Source: Erythrobacter sp. (GTDB lineage Bacteria; Pseudomonadota; Alphaproteobacteria; Sphingomonadales; Sphingomonadaceae). From it: 64,000 nucleotides of DNA. Below are positions 1-9,357 of this stretch, one piece after another. Within the stretch, counting starts at the first letter, position 1. The number at the start of each line of letters is the position of its first letter. The stretch lies in contig NZ_CP050265.1 of NCBI RefSeq assembly GCF_011765465.1, positions 2,447,501-2,511,500 of the forward strand. Reading direction: 5' to 3'. The translations under genes were made by a program, and so were the position numbers. The notes beneath the pieces are model-generated. The model was not told the origin of the DNA. It did no database searches and was given only the letters and a program-made list of their open reading frames with translations.

Positions 1-608
1 GCCTCGAGCACCTTGAACCTTTCGTAATCGGGCAGCTTGGAGCGGAACCATTCGGCGAGCTTCAGGAGGTCCTCGCCGTAATTGCCGGTCGGCATCATCG
101 GCTCCCCGAAGCCGATCACCATGTTCTCGTTGTCGGCGTAGGCGGGAACGATCGGAACGCCCGCGGCCTGCGCGATATGGTAGAAGCCCGATTTCCAGCG
201 CCCGTCCGATGAGCGCGTGCCCTCGACCGCGATCACCAGCGCGAGTTCATCGCGGCGGGCGAATTCCTCGGCCACCTGCTGCGTCGCATTGGCGCGGCGG
301 GTGCGGTCGATCGGGATGCCGCCCATGTCGAGCATGAAGTTGCGCATCATCCCCTTGAACAGGGTGTGCTTGCCCATGAAGTTGGGCAGGACCTTCTCCT
401 TGTGGGTCGCGCCCGCGAAGAAGACGAAGTCCCAGTTCGACGTGTGCGGCGCGCCCGCGATCACGTATTTCTTGAAATGCTTCGGCAGCGAGCCCTCGAT
501 CTTCCAGCCCTTCCAGCCGTAAATCGCGATGATGATCCGCCGCACGATGCGCGAAAGCAGCGTGGGCTTGCGCGGCACGTGCGCCGCCTCGACCGGTTGA
601 TGCAGCAA
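1..608 (-). CDS. Lysophospholipid (1-acyl-glycerol-3-phosphate) acyltransferase family protein, 3' end beyond window
   Basis: The reading frame runs off the left edge; about 202 codons are visible. It carries the PlsC-type H-x4-D motif (HTSNWD, about residue 45) and a later EGTRSS block (about residue 125), the acyl-acceptor-binding motif of glycerol-phosphate acyltransferases. Family members transfer an acyl chain from acyl-ACP or acyl-CoA to a lysophospholipid-type acceptor at the inner membrane. No ATG fits the start. I use TTG at 608 behind a GGAGGG Shine-Dalgarno; CTG at 605 is equally possible. The gene is read in the same direction as the leucine operon upstream but is separated from it by the AT-rich gene at 681-1280. 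Which lipid it acylates cannot be told from sequence. Confidence 0.75.
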   Translation of the reverse strand, partial: MLHQPVEAAHVPRKPTLLSRIVRRIIIAIYGWKGWKIEGSLPKHFKKYVIAGAPHTSNWDFVFFAGATHKEKVLPNFMGKHTLFKGMMRNFMLDMGGIPIDRTRRANATQQVAEEFARRDELALVIAVEGTRSSDGRWKSGFYHIAQAAGVPIVPAYADNENMVIGFGEPMMPTGNYGEDLLKLAEWFRSKLPDYERFKVLE

Positions 609-680
609 TGATCCCTCCCAGACACGCTCTTTTGGCCCAAGCCGGGGAAGTTACGCAAGGGAAACCGTGGCAACGTCCCG

Positions 681-1280
681 CTAGAAGCGGGAGGAGCCAA
701 TGAATCTGTCCGCGCCATAACCCGCAAGCACGATGACAATGACGCAGCAGGCTATCATCAAGAAATATCCGAGGAACCTCACCATCACATAGCGGTGCAT
801 CGCTGGCGACACATCCCTTTTTAGAATTAATCGATCGAAAATATCGACCGCCCCGTAAGACACACGACTTCTTAGAAATCCCGGCCAGAAAAGAGACACG
901 ATAAGCCAATTAAACTTATCGAACGCCCTCCACATACCATTATCAAACATACCGTCATTTTTAAACTTCTCAGGCATAATTGGGTAATGCCTACGCAAAC
1001 TGAAAAATGCCCCGCAGCCCATTGAATATAAAACTAAAACGCCCTTCGGTATGTAGATATATTCCAGCATTATGAATTCGGAAATTATCTCTAGAAAATT
1101 ATCAATCAGGAGGTCATGGAAAATATAACGGTATCTCTCGGTTATTATTTGCACCAGCGTCGAGCGCGGAAGCTTCGTCCACTCAAGAACGACACTCAAA
1201 AAGCCAGAAGTCGCAATCAGAAAGGCCAGAATGGCCACAGTCCCGGATAGTATTTCCCGAAACAGCTTGATCACCGTCAC
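681..1280 (-). CDS. AT-rich hypothetical membrane protein, probably acquired
   Basis: I do not recognise this 199-residue protein. It has hydrophobic segments near residues 12-32 ([19 protein letters not shown]), about 75-95 and about 170-190, so it is probably an integral membrane protein. The start is GTG at 1280, overlapping the mccB stop as GTGA, so translation is probably coupled to mccB. Base composition is the odd point: long stretches (for example 890-1130) are rich in A and T, with AAA, TTA and ATA codons that neighbouring genes almost never use. That suggests recent transfer into the 3' end of the leucine operon. No catalytic motif is visible, and whether it is functional is unknown. 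Confidence 0.6.
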   Translation of the reverse strand: MTVIKLFREILSGTVAILAFLIATSGFLSVVLEWTKLPRSTLVQIITERYRYIFHDLLIDNFLEIISEFIMLEYIYIPKGVLVLYSMGCGAFFSLRRHYPIMPEKFKNDGMFDNGMWRAFDKFNWLIVSLFWPGFLRSRVSYGAVDIFDRLILKRDVSPAMHRYVMVRFLGYFLMIACCVIVIVLAGYGADRFIGSSRF

Positions 1281-2884
1281 ATCCGGAAGACGCCGAAGGC
1301 CGGGCGTTCGGGGATAGGCGCTTCAAGACACGCGGAAAAGGCGAGGCCGAGCACGTCGCGGGTCTGCACCGGGTCGACCACCCCGTCGTCCCACAACCGC
1401 GCCGTGGCGTAGTAGGGATTGCCCTCGTCCTCGTATTTCTGCCGGATCGGAGCCTTGAAGCTTTCCGCCTCCTCCTCGCTCCACGTGGCCGCGTCGCGGT
1501 GGACCGTGGCGAGCACGCTGGCGGCCTGCTCCCCGCCCATCACGGAAATGCGCGCATTGGGCCAGGTGAACAGGAACCGGGGGGAATAGGCCCGCCCGCA
1601 CATCCCGTAATTGCCCGCGCCGAAGCTGCCGCCGATGACGACCGTGACCTTCGGCACGGTCGCGGTGGCGACGGCGGTGACGAGCTTCGCGCCGTGTTTG
1701 GCGATGCCTTCTGCCTCGTATTTCCCGCCGACCATGAAGCCGGAGATGTTCTGCAGGAACAGCAGCGGAATGCGACGCTGGCAGGCAAGCTCGATGAAAT
1801 GCGCGCCCTTCTGCGCGCTTTCGGAAAACAGCACGCCGTTATTGGCGAGGATCGCCACCGGCATCCCCCAGATGTGGGCGAAACCGCACACGAGGGTCGA
1901 GCCATAGTGCTGCTTGAACTCGTGGAATTCGCTGCCGTCGACGAGCCGTGCGATCACCTCGTGCACGTCGTAGGGCGCGCGCACGTCTTCGGGGATGAGG
2001 GCGTAGAGGTCTTCCGCGTCGAATTTCGGCGGGCGCGGGTCCTTGAGCGCCACGTCCACTGCCGCGCCGGTGTTCGCGCCCAATTGGCTGACGATGTCGC
2101 GCACGATGGTGAGCGCGTGCTCGTCGTTCTCGGCGAGGTGGTCGACCACGCCCGATTTCTTCGCATGGAGGTCGCCGCCGCCCAGATCCTCGGCGCTGAT
2201 CTCCTCGCCGGTCGCGGCCTTCACCAGTGGCGGTCCTGCAAGGAAGATCGTGCCCTGGCCCCGCACGATCACAGTTTCGTCGGACATGGCCGGGACATAG
2301 GCGCCGCCTGCCGTGCACGAACCCATCACGCAGGCGATCTGCGGAATACCGAGCGCACTCATGTTCGCCTGGTTGAAGAAGATGCGCCCGAAATGGTCGC
2401 GGTCGGGGAAGACCTCGGCCTGGTGGGGCAGGTTCGCCCCGCCCGAGTCCACCAGATAGATGCACGGCAGGCGGTTTTCCTGCGCGATCTCCTGCGCGCG
2501 CAGGTGCTTCTTGACCGTCATCGGGTAATAGGTCCCGCCCTTCACGGTCGCATCATTGCACACGATCATGCATTGCCGCCCCGCCACGCGCCCGATCCCG
2601 CAGATGATCGAGGCGGCGTTGACGTCGCCTTCGTACATCCCGTTGGCGGCGAGCTGGCCGATCTCGAGGAAGGGCGAGCCGGGATCGAGCAGGCGCTCGA
2701 CGCGCTCGCGCGGGAGCAGCTTGCCCCGTCCGACATGGCGCTCGCGCGAGCGCTCCGGCCCACCGAGCGCGGCTTCGGCTACCTTCGCGCGCAGTTCGGC
2801 GGCGAGGCCCTTGTTATGGGCGAACCGCGCCTTGGCATCGGGCGCTTCGCGGTCGAGTTTCGAGCTCAGGACGGGTGCGGTCAT
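1277..2884 (-). CDS. mccB: Methylcrotonyl-CoA carboxylase, carboxyltransferase (beta) subunit
   Basis: This subunit transfers the carboxyl group from carboxybiotin to 3-methylcrotonyl-CoA in leucine degradation. The 535-residue length is normal for the family. Two crotonase-fold carboxyltransferase halves are visible. The first contains the glycine-rich [16 protein letters not shown] block (about 195-210) and [16 protein letters not shown]; the second contains [19 protein letters not shown] and VMGGEQAA. The start is the ATG at 2884, inside an ATGA overlap with the upstream small membrane protein; the open frame further upstream is that gene read out of frame. It follows isovaleryl-CoA dehydrogenase, the preceding pathway enzyme. 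The biotin-bearing alpha subunit (mccA), which normally follows, is not in this window. Propionyl-CoA carboxylase beta is the main alternative, but the ivd linkage favours MccB. Confidence 0.93.
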   Translation of the reverse strand: MTAPVLSSKLDREAPDAKARFAHNKGLAAELRAKVAEAALGGPERSRERHVGRGKLLPRERVERLLDPGSPFLEIGQLAANGMYEGDVNAASIICGIGRVAGRQCMIVCNDATVKGGTYYPMTVKKHLRAQEIAQENRLPCIYLVDSGGANLPHQAEVFPDRDHFGRIFFNQANMSALGIPQIACVMGSCTAGGAYVPAMSDETVIVRGQGTIFLAGPPLVKAATGEEISAEDLGGGDLHAKKSGVVDHLAENDEHALTIVRDIVSQLGANTGAAVDVALKDPRPPKFDAEDLYALIPEDVRAPYDVHEVIARLVDGSEFHEFKQHYGSTLVCGFAHIWGMPVAILANNGVLFSESAQKGAHFIELACQRRIPLLFLQNISGFMVGGKYEAEGIAKHGAKLVTAVATATVPKVTVVIGGSFGAGNYGMCGRAYSPRFLFTWPNARISVMGGEQAASVLATVHRDAATWSEEEAESFKAPIRQKYEDEGNPYYATARLWDDGVVDPVQTRDVLGLAFSACLEAPIPERPAFGVFRM

Positions 2885-3165
2885 GCGGTCGTTTCTTCCG
2901 GTTCCTTGTCGTCCTCGCGCGCGGCGAAGAGATAGCGATAGACTCCGACGCAGTTGATCACGAGCAGGCCGATGTTCTGCCAGCCGATCCCCTGCCCTTC
3001 GTCGTTCATGAACCCCCATGCGATCAGCGCGATCGAGGAGGTGACGAAGATCACGAAGCCCCAGCCCGTGGGCCGCGTGCCGAGATTGAGCGAGACGATG
3101 AACGCAGCGAGCAGCCCCGCACCCGCGCCGTAATATTGCAGGACGGCGAGGAAGGTTTCGCTCAC
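2881..3165 (-). CDS. Small hydrophobic membrane protein within the leucine operon
   Basis: This 94-residue protein has about three membrane segments (roughly residues 10-28, 33-52 and 62-80) and a charged C-terminal tail rich in D, E and K. It starts with GTG at 3165, overlapping the ivd stop as GTGA, and its stop overlaps the mccB start as ATGA, so the three genes are tightly coupled. I cannot name a family; a small transporter-like or PQ-loop-like fold is possible but no signature is clear. Its position between ivd and mccB suggests co-expression with leucine catabolism, though a direct role there is only inference. Confidence 0.7.
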   Translation of the reverse strand: MSETFLAVLQYYGAGAGLLAAFIVSLNLGTRPTGWGFVIFVTSSIALIAWGFMNDEGQGIGWQNIGLLVINCVGVYRYLFAAREDDKEPEETTA

Positions 3166-4328
3166 CCCGCTGCCCCGATCAGCTCGCGCCCGATCAGCAT
3201 CCGGCGGATCTCGTTGGTCCCCGCGCCGATGTCGAGCAGCTTGGCGTCCCTCATGTAGCGTTCGACCGGCCAGTCGGTGGTGTAGCCCGCGCCGCCCAGC
3301 GCCTGCACGCTTTCGGCCGCCACGCGAAAGGCGTTCTCGCTCGCCAGCAGGATAGCCCCCGCAGCATCGAAACGGGTGGTGCGGTCATTGTCGCACGCCT
3401 TCGCCACTGCATAGGTGTAGGCGCGCGCCGATTGCAGCGCGACATACATATCGGCGACCTTGGCCTGCATGATCTGGAAGGACCCGATGGGTTTGCCGAA
3501 CTGCTTCCTCTCGCGCAGGTAGGGAATTACGCAATCGAGACACGCCTGCATGATACCGAGCTGGAGGCCCGCGAGCACGACGCGCTCGTAGTCCAGCCCG
3601 CTCATCAGCACACCGACGCCGCCGTTGACCGGGCCCATCACGCGGCTCTCGGGCACGTGGCAGTCCTCGAACACGAGTTCGGCGGTGGGCGAGCCCTTCA
3701 TGCCGACCTTTTCGATTGTCTGGCCGATGGAAAAGCCTTCGTCGTCCTTCTCGATCAGGAAGGCGGTGATGCCGCGCGATCCGGCCTCGCTGTCGGTCTT
3801 GGCATAGACCACCAGCGTGTCGGCTTCAGGGGCATTGGTAATCCAGAACTTGGTGCCGTTGAGGACGTAGCCGCCCTGCACCGCCTCGGCCTTCAGCTTC
3901 ATCGAGACGACGTCGCTGCCCGCGCCCGTCTCGCTCATGGCTAGGCTGCCGACGTGTTCGCCCGAAATCAGCTTCGGCAGGTATTTCGCCTTCTGCTCGT
4001 CAGTGCCCCAGCGGCGGATCTGGTTGAGGCACAGGTTGGAATGCGCGCCGTAGGACAGGCCCACGCTGGCGCTCGCCCGGCTGACCTCTTCGACCGCGAT
4101 GACGTGTTCGAGATAGCCTAGGCCCAATCCGCCCCATTCCTCCTCGACCGTGATGCCGTGCAGGCCGAGCTCGCCCATCGGCCGCCACAGCTCGCGCGGG
4201 AAACGGTCCTCGCGGTCGGTGCGCTCCGCCAGCGGGGCGATCTGCTCGTCGGCAAAGCGCGCGGTCGTGTCGCGGATCATCTCGGCATTGTCGCCGAGCT
4301 GGAAATCGAAATCGGGGGTGGCTCGCAT
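3162..4328 (-). CDS. ivd: Isovaleryl-CoA dehydrogenase
   Basis: This FAD enzyme oxidises isovaleryl-CoA to 3-methylcrotonyl-CoA, the third step of leucine breakdown. The 388-residue length is standard for acyl-CoA dehydrogenases. The active-site glutamate of the isovaleryl-CoA branch is seen in [10 protein letters not shown] (about residue 246); in most other acyl-CoA dehydrogenases the base lies near the C-terminus, so this motif supports the specific call. The FAD/substrate motif [18 protein letters not shown] and the C-terminal [17 protein letters not shown] are present. The ATG at 4328 is chosen because conserved sequence begins right after it ([14 protein letters not shown]). It is the first gene of the operon and is divergent from the HWE kinase. 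Confidence 0.93.
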   Translation of the reverse strand: MRATPDFDFQLGDNAEMIRDTTARFADEQIAPLAERTDREDRFPRELWRPMGELGLHGITVEEEWGGLGLGYLEHVIAVEEVSRASASVGLSYGAHSNLCLNQIRRWGTDEQKAKYLPKLISGEHVGSLAMSETGAGSDVVSMKLKAEAVQGGYVLNGTKFWITNAPEADTLVVYAKTDSEAGSRGITAFLIEKDDEGFSIGQTIEKVGMKGSPTAELVFEDCHVPESRVMGPVNGGVGVLMSGLDYERVVLAGLQLGIMQACLDCVIPYLRERKQFGKPIGSFQIMQAKVADMYVALQSARAYTYAVAKACDNDRTTRFDAAGAILLASENAFRVAAESVQALGGAGYTTDWPVERYMRDAKLLDIGAGTNEIRRMLIGRELIGAAG

Positions 4329-4497
4329 GGCTGTCCTAACGTCTCTCTCGAAGCGGCGCGGCGCTTCGCTCTCGCCAGCGCGCATAGCAACGCTCCGGGC
4401 AAAGGCAAACCGCGCGGCTGCAGGGCGGCGCCGGCAGGGGGCTTTCGGGCGCAGCGGGGTTGTTTTGACCGGCGAAAGGCTTGCTGTATGGACAACG

Positions 4498-6039
4498 ATG
4501 CGGCGCCCCGCCGCGAAGGATACGCAGCTGACCCAACCCGAGCCTTCCCCCTGGCCGAACGGCACCCCGCCCGCCCGCGCGCTTTGCGCCGAGGAGGAGC
4601 GGCTCCACGTTCTCGCCAGTTTCGAGATCGACACGCTCGACGGCGACCCGGAACTTGCGCGCCTCGCCCGCTTCGCGGCGCACCTGTGCGAAACGCCGCA
4701 GGCCGCGGTCAGCATCGTCGAGGCCGAACGCCAGTATTTCGTCGCCCGAACCGGATGGGACACGGACAACACCGCGCGCGCGACGAGCATCTGCGCGACC
4801 ACCATGACCGGCGGCGACATCCTCGAAGTGCACGATGCGAGCGCGGACCAACGCTTCGCCGGTTTCGAGGCGGTGGCGGGGCAGCGGCATTTGAGATTCT
4901 ACGCAGGCGCGCCGCTGGTTTCGGCCGAGGGAGCGCCGCTGGGCGCGCTGTGCGTCACCGACAGCACCCCGCGCCCCGGCGGGCTCAGCGACATCCAGCG
5001 CGAAGGACTGCTGGTGCTCGCCGAGGCGGTCAAGCGCCGGATCGAGACCCATCGCCAGGCACGCCGCAACGTCGCCGAAATGAAGGCGAGCGCGGACCGG
5101 CTGCAATTCGTGCTCGATTCGGTCCCCGACATCGCCTGGTCGGCCTCGCCCGGCGGGCAGTTCGACTATTTCAACGCCCGCTTCTCCGAGGTCACGGGCC
5201 AGAGCGCCCCGCGCGACGTCGAGGACTGGCGCACGGTGATCCACCCCGACGACTACGACGCGAGCCTCGCCAAGCTGACCGAGGCGATGGAGAACGCCAC
5301 CCTGTTCGAGGACGAATGGCGGCTGCGGATCGCCGACGGGAGCTATCGCTGGGTGCTGAGCCGCGCGGTCCCTTCCTCGTCCGACCCGCAGACGGCGCGC
5401 TGGTTCGGGACGATCACCGACATCGACGACACGCACCGCATCTCCGAAGAGCGCGAACTGCTCGCCGGCGAACTCGCGCACCGGATCAAGAACATCTTCT
5501 CGGTCATCACCGGGCTCATCTCGCTCCACGCGCGAGGCGCTGCGACCCACCGCGAATTCGCCCAGGTCCTGACCGAACACGTGCGCGCCCTGAGCCGCGC
5601 GCACGATTACGCGCTGCAACTGGGCGAGCACAGGGCGAGCAACCTCGCCGACCTGCTGCGCGTCTTGCTCGCACCCTACGGCGTGCCGGGCGCGGACGCG
5701 GTCATCATCAGCGGCGAGACGATCGAGCCGGGCCGCCGCGCCGCCACCCCGCTCGCACTCGCGTTCCACGAACTGGCGACCAATTCGGCAAAATACGGCG
5801 CGCTCGCGAGCGAAGGCGGGCGGGTCGCGGTCCACCTTGCCAAGCAGGACGGGAAAGCCGTGATCGAATGGACCGAAAGTGGCGGTCCCGAAACCGACCC
5901 ACCGGAAGGCGAGGGCTTCGGCTCGCGCCTGATGAAGATGGCGATTGAGCGCCAGCTCGGCGGGAGCATGGCGCAGGAATGGCGGCGCGAGGGGCTCCAC
6001 GCGCGAATCGCGATCCCGCTCGACCAGATCGCGCGCTAG
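4498..6039 (+). CDS. HWE-family sensor histidine kinase with GAF and PAS domains
   Basis: This cytoplasmic sensor kinase of 513 residues has no membrane segment. A GAF domain covers about residues 45-185 (FEIDTLDGDPELARLARFAA onward, typical of the bacteriophytochrome-like GAF of HWE kinases). A PAS/PAC domain covers about 195-315 (VLDSVPDIAWSASPGGQFDY; RWFGTITDIDDTH). The kinase core follows, with H-box ELAHRIKNIFSVI, N-box HELATNSAKYGAL, and the IEWTESGGP segment that supplies the W-x-E part of the HWE signature. The open frame extends upstream, but that region overlaps the ivd promoter and start, so I use the ATG at 4498; the true start is not certain. HWE kinases often serve general-stress or light pathways. 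No response regulator is adjacent. Confidence 0.88.
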   Translation: MRRPAAKDTQLTQPEPSPWPNGTPPARALCAEEERLHVLASFEIDTLDGDPELARLARFAAHLCETPQAAVSIVEAERQYFVARTGWDTDNTARATSICATTMTGGDILEVHDASADQRFAGFEAVAGQRHLRFYAGAPLVSAEGAPLGALCVTDSTPRPGGLSDIQREGLLVLAEAVKRRIETHRQARRNVAEMKASADRLQFVLDSVPDIAWSASPGGQFDYFNARFSEVTGQSAPRDVEDWRTVIHPDDYDASLAKLTEAMENATLFEDEWRLRIADGSYRWVLSRAVPSSSDPQTARWFGTITDIDDTHRISEERELLAGELAHRIKNIFSVITGLISLHARGAATHREFAQVLTEHVRALSRAHDYALQLGEHRASNLADLLRVLLAPYGVPGADAVIISGETIEPGRRAATPLALAFHELATNSAKYGALASEGGRVAVHLAKQDGKAVIEWTESGGPETDPPEGEGFGSRLMKMAIERQLGGSMAQEWRREGLHARIAIPLDQIAR

Positions 6040-6084
6040 CACGCACCCTTGGCGCGGGCGCGCTTCGGCTCTAGGCTCGCCGGC

Positions 6085-6582
6085 GTGACAGGACCGCGCC
6101 ATCTCTTTCTCATCGCCCCGCTCCTCCTCGCCGCGTGTGAGGGCGCCGAGGTGCTTTCACCCGCCGACACCGCGACAGGCGGCGGCGGGGATGGGGCGGA
6201 GGCCGCGGCCGAACCGCAGGCCGAAGAACAGTCGAGCGAACAGGTCGCCATGGCCGGAACCGGCTGGCTCGCGGTCGGCGCCGACGGGTCGGTTTACACC
6301 ACCCATTTCGATGCGGACGGGACATATCGCGACTACCGCAACGGCGAATTCGTGCAGCAGGGCGAATGGCAGCGGCGCGAGGACGGACGTTTGTGCTTCA
6401 CCCCGGCGGACGAAGCGCGGCTGGGCGCGTGCTGGGAGACGAAGGGGCTGAAGGACGACGGGACGATGCGCGCGCGCGATGCCGACGGGCGCGCGATCGA
6501 ACTCAGGCGCGTGACCTACCTCCCGCCCGCCGCCGAGCAATCCGCAGACGCAGAGGGCGAAGAAGAAGGGGCCGCCGACTAG
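6085..6582 (+). CDS. Predicted lipoprotein, function unknown
   Basis: This 165-residue protein starts at GTG 6085, giving a short signal peptide MTGPRHLFLIAPLLLAAC with a clear lipobox; a TTG start at 6049 would add an unlikely leader. After the acylated cysteine come an acidic, Ala/Glu-rich linker (about residues 20-60) and a compact domain of about 80 residues (WLAVGADGSVYTTHFDADG ... LCFTPADEARLGACWETKG). The domain has two cysteines and repeated short beta-like segments, consistent with a small extracytoplasmic sandwich. No enzyme motif is visible. It lies between the kinase and the ABC transporter but shares no obvious function with either. Confidence 0.65.
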   Translation: MTGPRHLFLIAPLLLAACEGAEVLSPADTATGGGGDGAEAAAEPQAEEQSSEQVAMAGTGWLAVGADGSVYTTHFDADGTYRDYRNGEFVQQGEWQRREDGRLCFTPADEARLGACWETKGLKDDGTMRARDADGRAIELRRVTYLPPAAEQSADAEGEEEGAAD

Positions 6583-6592
6583 GCGTTCGGGC

Positions 6593-7384
6593 ATGGAAAA
6601 GACGGCATCCCCGCGCAGCGACGCGCTGCTGGCCTTCGAGCGCGTCGAACGTCGCTATGGCGACAACGACGAAGTCATCGCCGTCGGCGGTGTGAGCCTG
6701 ACGGTTGGCGCGGGCAGCTTCGTCGCGCTGGTCGGCGCGTCGGGCTCGGGCAAGTCGACCCTGCTCAAGATGGTCAACACCCTTGTCGAGCCCACTGCCG
6801 GGCGCGTCCTGTTCGCGGGCGAGGACGTGGCTGACGCAAAACCCGCCGCGCTGCGCCGCCGGATCGGCTATGTCTTCCAGGGCATCGGCCTGTTCCCGCA
6901 CATGAGCGTTGGCGAGAACATCGCGATCGGCCCGCGGCTGGCGGGCGAGACCCTGCCCGAAGCTCGCATCGCCGAACTGCTCGGCCTCGTCGAACTCGAC
7001 GCGGAAATGGCGGACCGGATGCCGGACGAGCTTTCGGGCGGCCAGCGCCAGCGCGTCGGCGTGGCCCGCGCGCTCGCGGGCGATCCCGAACTGCTGCTGA
7101 TGGACGAACCCTTCGGTGCGCTCGATCCCATCACACGCGACGCGCTGGGCGAGACGGTGCGCGCGCTGCACGACCGGCTCGGCCTGACCACGGTGATGGT
7201 GACGCACGACATGGCCGAAGCCCTGCTGCTGTCCGACCGCGTGCTGGTGATGGATGCGGGGAAAATCGTCGCGGACGAAACCCCGCAGGCGCTGCTTGCG
7301 GGCGCAGGCGGCGAGGTCGCCCAGGGCCTTGTCGCGGTCCCGCGTGAGCAGGCGGAAAAGCTCGCCCGGATGGAAGCGCGCTGA
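6593..7384 (+). CDS. Osmoprotectant (glycine betaine/choline) type ABC transporter, ATP-binding protein
   Basis: This 263-residue ATPase energises import of a quaternary-amine-type osmolyte. Walker A is GASGSGKST (about residues 43-51), the Q-loop is YVFQGIGLFPHMSVGENIAI, the signature is LSGGQRQRVGVARALAG, Walker B is LLLMDEPFGALD, and the switch histidine lies in MVTHDMAEA. The IGLFPHMSVGENIA and FGALDPITR forms are typical of the ProV/OpuCA branch. No CBS pair follows the ATPase domain, unlike many OpuCA proteins. It overlaps the next gene by one base (TGATG), so the two are co-translated. Substrate is inferred from family only. Confidence 0.88.
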   Translation: MEKTASPRSDALLAFERVERRYGDNDEVIAVGGVSLTVGAGSFVALVGASGSGKSTLLKMVNTLVEPTAGRVLFAGEDVADAKPAALRRRIGYVFQGIGLFPHMSVGENIAIGPRLAGETLPEARIAELLGLVELDAEMADRMPDELSGGQRQRVGVARALAGDPELLLMDEPFGALDPITRDALGETVRALHDRLGLTTVMVTHDMAEALLLSDRVLVMDAGKIVADETPQALLAGAGGEVAQGLVAVPREQAEKLARMEAR

Positions 7385-8922
7385 TGGAAGGCTTTGGGGG
7401 CATCCTTCTGGGGCTGGGCGACAAGCTCGCCGCGCACGTCGTGCTTGCCGCGTCGGCCATCGCGCTGGGCATCGCGGTCGCTCTGCCGCTCGCGGTCTGG
7501 GCGAGCCGTTCGCGCCCGGTCGCGAGGATCGCATTGGGCTTCGCAAGCCTCGTCCAGACCATCCCCGCGCTCGCCCTGCTGGCCCTCTTCTTCCCGATCC
7601 TGCTCTCCTTACGCGCCGTGTTCGGGGAGGACCTGCCGACATTGGGCTTCCTCCCCGCCCTGCTCGCGCTGGCGCTCTATGCGCTGCTGCCGATCCTCAG
7701 GAACGCCGTGACCGCGCAGGCCAATCTCGATCCCGGCGTGCTCGAAGCCGCCGACGGCGTCGGCATGACGCCGTGGCAGAGGCTCACGCTGGTCGAAGCG
7801 CCGCTGTCCGCGCCCTTCATCATGGCCGGCATCCGCACGGCGAGCGTGTGGACCATCGGCGCGGCGACGCTTTCCACGACCATCGGCCAGCCGAGCCTCG
7901 GCGATCCGATCTTCGCCGGGCTGCAGACCCAGAACTGGGCGCTGGTGCTCGCCGGATGCGTGGCAAGCGCGGGGCTGGCGCTGGTCGCGGACAGCCTGCT
8001 CGGCCTGATCGAGACGGGCCTTGCCAGGCGCCGCCGCTGGATGTGGGCGAGCGGCCTCGCCGCGGTCGCGCTCGGCGTGTTCGGCGCGCTCGCATACCAG
8101 AACGCTGGCGACGACGAGGACACGGTGGTGATCGCGGCCAAGCAGTTCTCCGAGCAATACATCCTCTCCAAGCTCGTCGGGATGCAGCTCGAAAAGGCCG
8201 GATACAGCGTCGAATACCGCGACGGGCTGGGGTCCGCCGTGGTCCACAGCGCGGTCGCGAGCTCCGACATCGACATCTCGATCGACTACACCGGCACGAT
8301 CTGGACCAACGAGATGAAGCGCGAGGACAGCGCGCCGCGCGATGCCATGTACGAACAGATCAGGGCTTGGGACATGGAAACGAACGGCGTGCTGGTGCTG
8401 GGAAGGCTCGGCTTCGAGAACGCCTATGCCTTCGCCATGCGACGCGACCGGGCAAGCGAACTCGGCGTCGAAACCCTCGCCGACCTCGCCCCGGTCGCCC
8501 CGCGGCTGACCGTGGGCGGCGACCCCGAATTCTTCGAGCGGCCCGAATGGATCGCCGTGCGCGACGCCTACGGAATGCGCTTTGCCGAGACGCGCAATTT
8601 CTCCCCCACCTTCATGTACAACGCGCTCGTCTCGGGCGAGGCCGACGCGATCAGCGCCTACACCTCGGACGGGCGGATCGCGGCCTATGACCTCGTCGTG
8701 CTGGAGGATCCGAAGGAGGCGCTGCCGTCCTATGACGCGATGCTGATGCTCTCGCCGCGCGTCGCGGGCGATGAGCGTTTGAAAGCCGCGCTAAAGCCGC
8801 TGATCGGCGCGATCGACGTCGAGGCGATGCGGCGCGCGAATTACATGGTCGATCGCAAGGACGAGGCAAAGGTCGATCCCGCCGAGGCGGCGCGCTGGCT
8901 GGCGGAGGAAATCGGGCTCTAG
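7384..8922 (+). CDS. Osmoprotectant ABC transporter, permease fused to substrate-binding domain
   Basis: This is one 512-residue polypeptide with two parts. Residues 1-215 form an OpuCB/ProW-type permease with about six membrane helices and the coupling-loop sequence LDPGVLEAADGVGMTPWQRL. After a further membrane segment (about 222-236), residues 245-512 form an OpuAC-type substrate-binding domain starting DTVVIAAKQFSEQYILSKLV and containing DIDISIDYTGTIW. The binding domain is therefore tethered to the outer face of the inner membrane. Such fusions are known in this family. The stop overlaps the convergent DUF2147 gene's stop within CTAG. Likely ligands are choline, glycine betaine or carnitine; residues fixing specificity cannot be judged here. 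Confidence 0.9.
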   Translation: MEGFGGILLGLGDKLAAHVVLAASAIALGIAVALPLAVWASRSRPVARIALGFASLVQTIPALALLALFFPILLSLRAVFGEDLPTLGFLPALLALALYALLPILRNAVTAQANLDPGVLEAADGVGMTPWQRLTLVEAPLSAPFIMAGIRTASVWTIGAATLSTTIGQPSLGDPIFAGLQTQNWALVLAGCVASAGLALVADSLLGLIETGLARRRRWMWASGLAAVALGVFGALAYQNAGDDEDTVVIAAKQFSEQYILSKLVGMQLEKAGYSVEYRDGLGSAVVHSAVASSDIDISIDYTGTIWTNEMKREDSAPRDAMYEQIRAWDMETNGVLVLGRLGFENAYAFAMRRDRASELGVETLADLAPVAPRLTVGGDPEFFERPEWIAVRDAYGMRFAETRNFSPTFMYNALVSGEADAISAYTSDGRIAAYDLVVLEDPKEALPSYDAMLMLSPRVAGDERLKAALKPLIGAIDVEAMRRANYMVDRKDEAKVDPAEAARWLAEEIGL

Positions 8923-9329
8923 TCCGCTCTTTTCCAGATCTGCGTCTGGCAGAAGAAGGCGATGCAGCCCTTGACCTCGAGCCTGCCCGGACCCTTGCGC
9001 CGGACAACCGAGCGATAGCTCTTCCCGCTCTTGGGATCGTAGATCCGCCCGCGACACAGGTCGTCCTCCTCGGCGAAGGAATAAAGCACCGGCAGGCCGA
9101 GCAGCTTGCGGCGCCGCAGGGCGGGATCGGGATTGTTGATGTCGCGCTGGTCGACGCCGTCCGGCGGGGGGACGAGGAAGCGCGCGATCCGGCCGCAGAC
9201 CGATTTCCCGCACTCGCCCACGGCAATGATCGCATCGCCTTCCTCCGTCACCCAGCGTCCCGCGATGGGGTCGGCAGCGCTGGCGGGGGCGGCGAAGAGT
9301 AGGGCGACGAGGGCGAGGCGCGCGATCAT
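8919..9329 (-). CDS. DUF2147-like secreted protein
   Basis: This 136-residue exported protein has a signal peptide MIARLALVALLFAAPASAA. The mature part begins DPIAGRWVTEEGDAIIAVGEC, matching the usual opening of DUF2147 proteins (a lipocalin-like beta-barrel of unknown role). It has paired cysteines (VGECGKSVCGRIARFL and CIAFFCQTQIWKR) and the family-like GRIYDPKSGKSYRSVV block. The ATG at 9329 is preferred to upstream in-frame starts because it directly precedes the signal peptide. The biochemical role of the family is not established. Confidence 0.8.
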   Translation of the reverse strand: MIARLALVALLFAAPASAADPIAGRWVTEEGDAIIAVGECGKSVCGRIARFLVPPPDGVDQRDINNPDPALRRRKLLGLPVLYSFAEEDDLCRGRIYDPKSGKSYRSVVRRKGPGRLEVKGCIAFFCQTQIWKRAD

Positions 9330-9357
9330 GTGGACCTTATAGCACGCCGCGCGCCCG

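Noticed and set aside
247..909. 220-codon minus-strand frame upstream of the acyltransferase
   Set aside because: It covers the AT-rich gene and acyltransferase in a different frame and has no motif.
4158..5948. 596-codon alternative frame over the HWE kinase
   Set aside because: Arg/Pro-rich shadow frame without domains; the kinase frame has GAF, PAS and HWE motifs.
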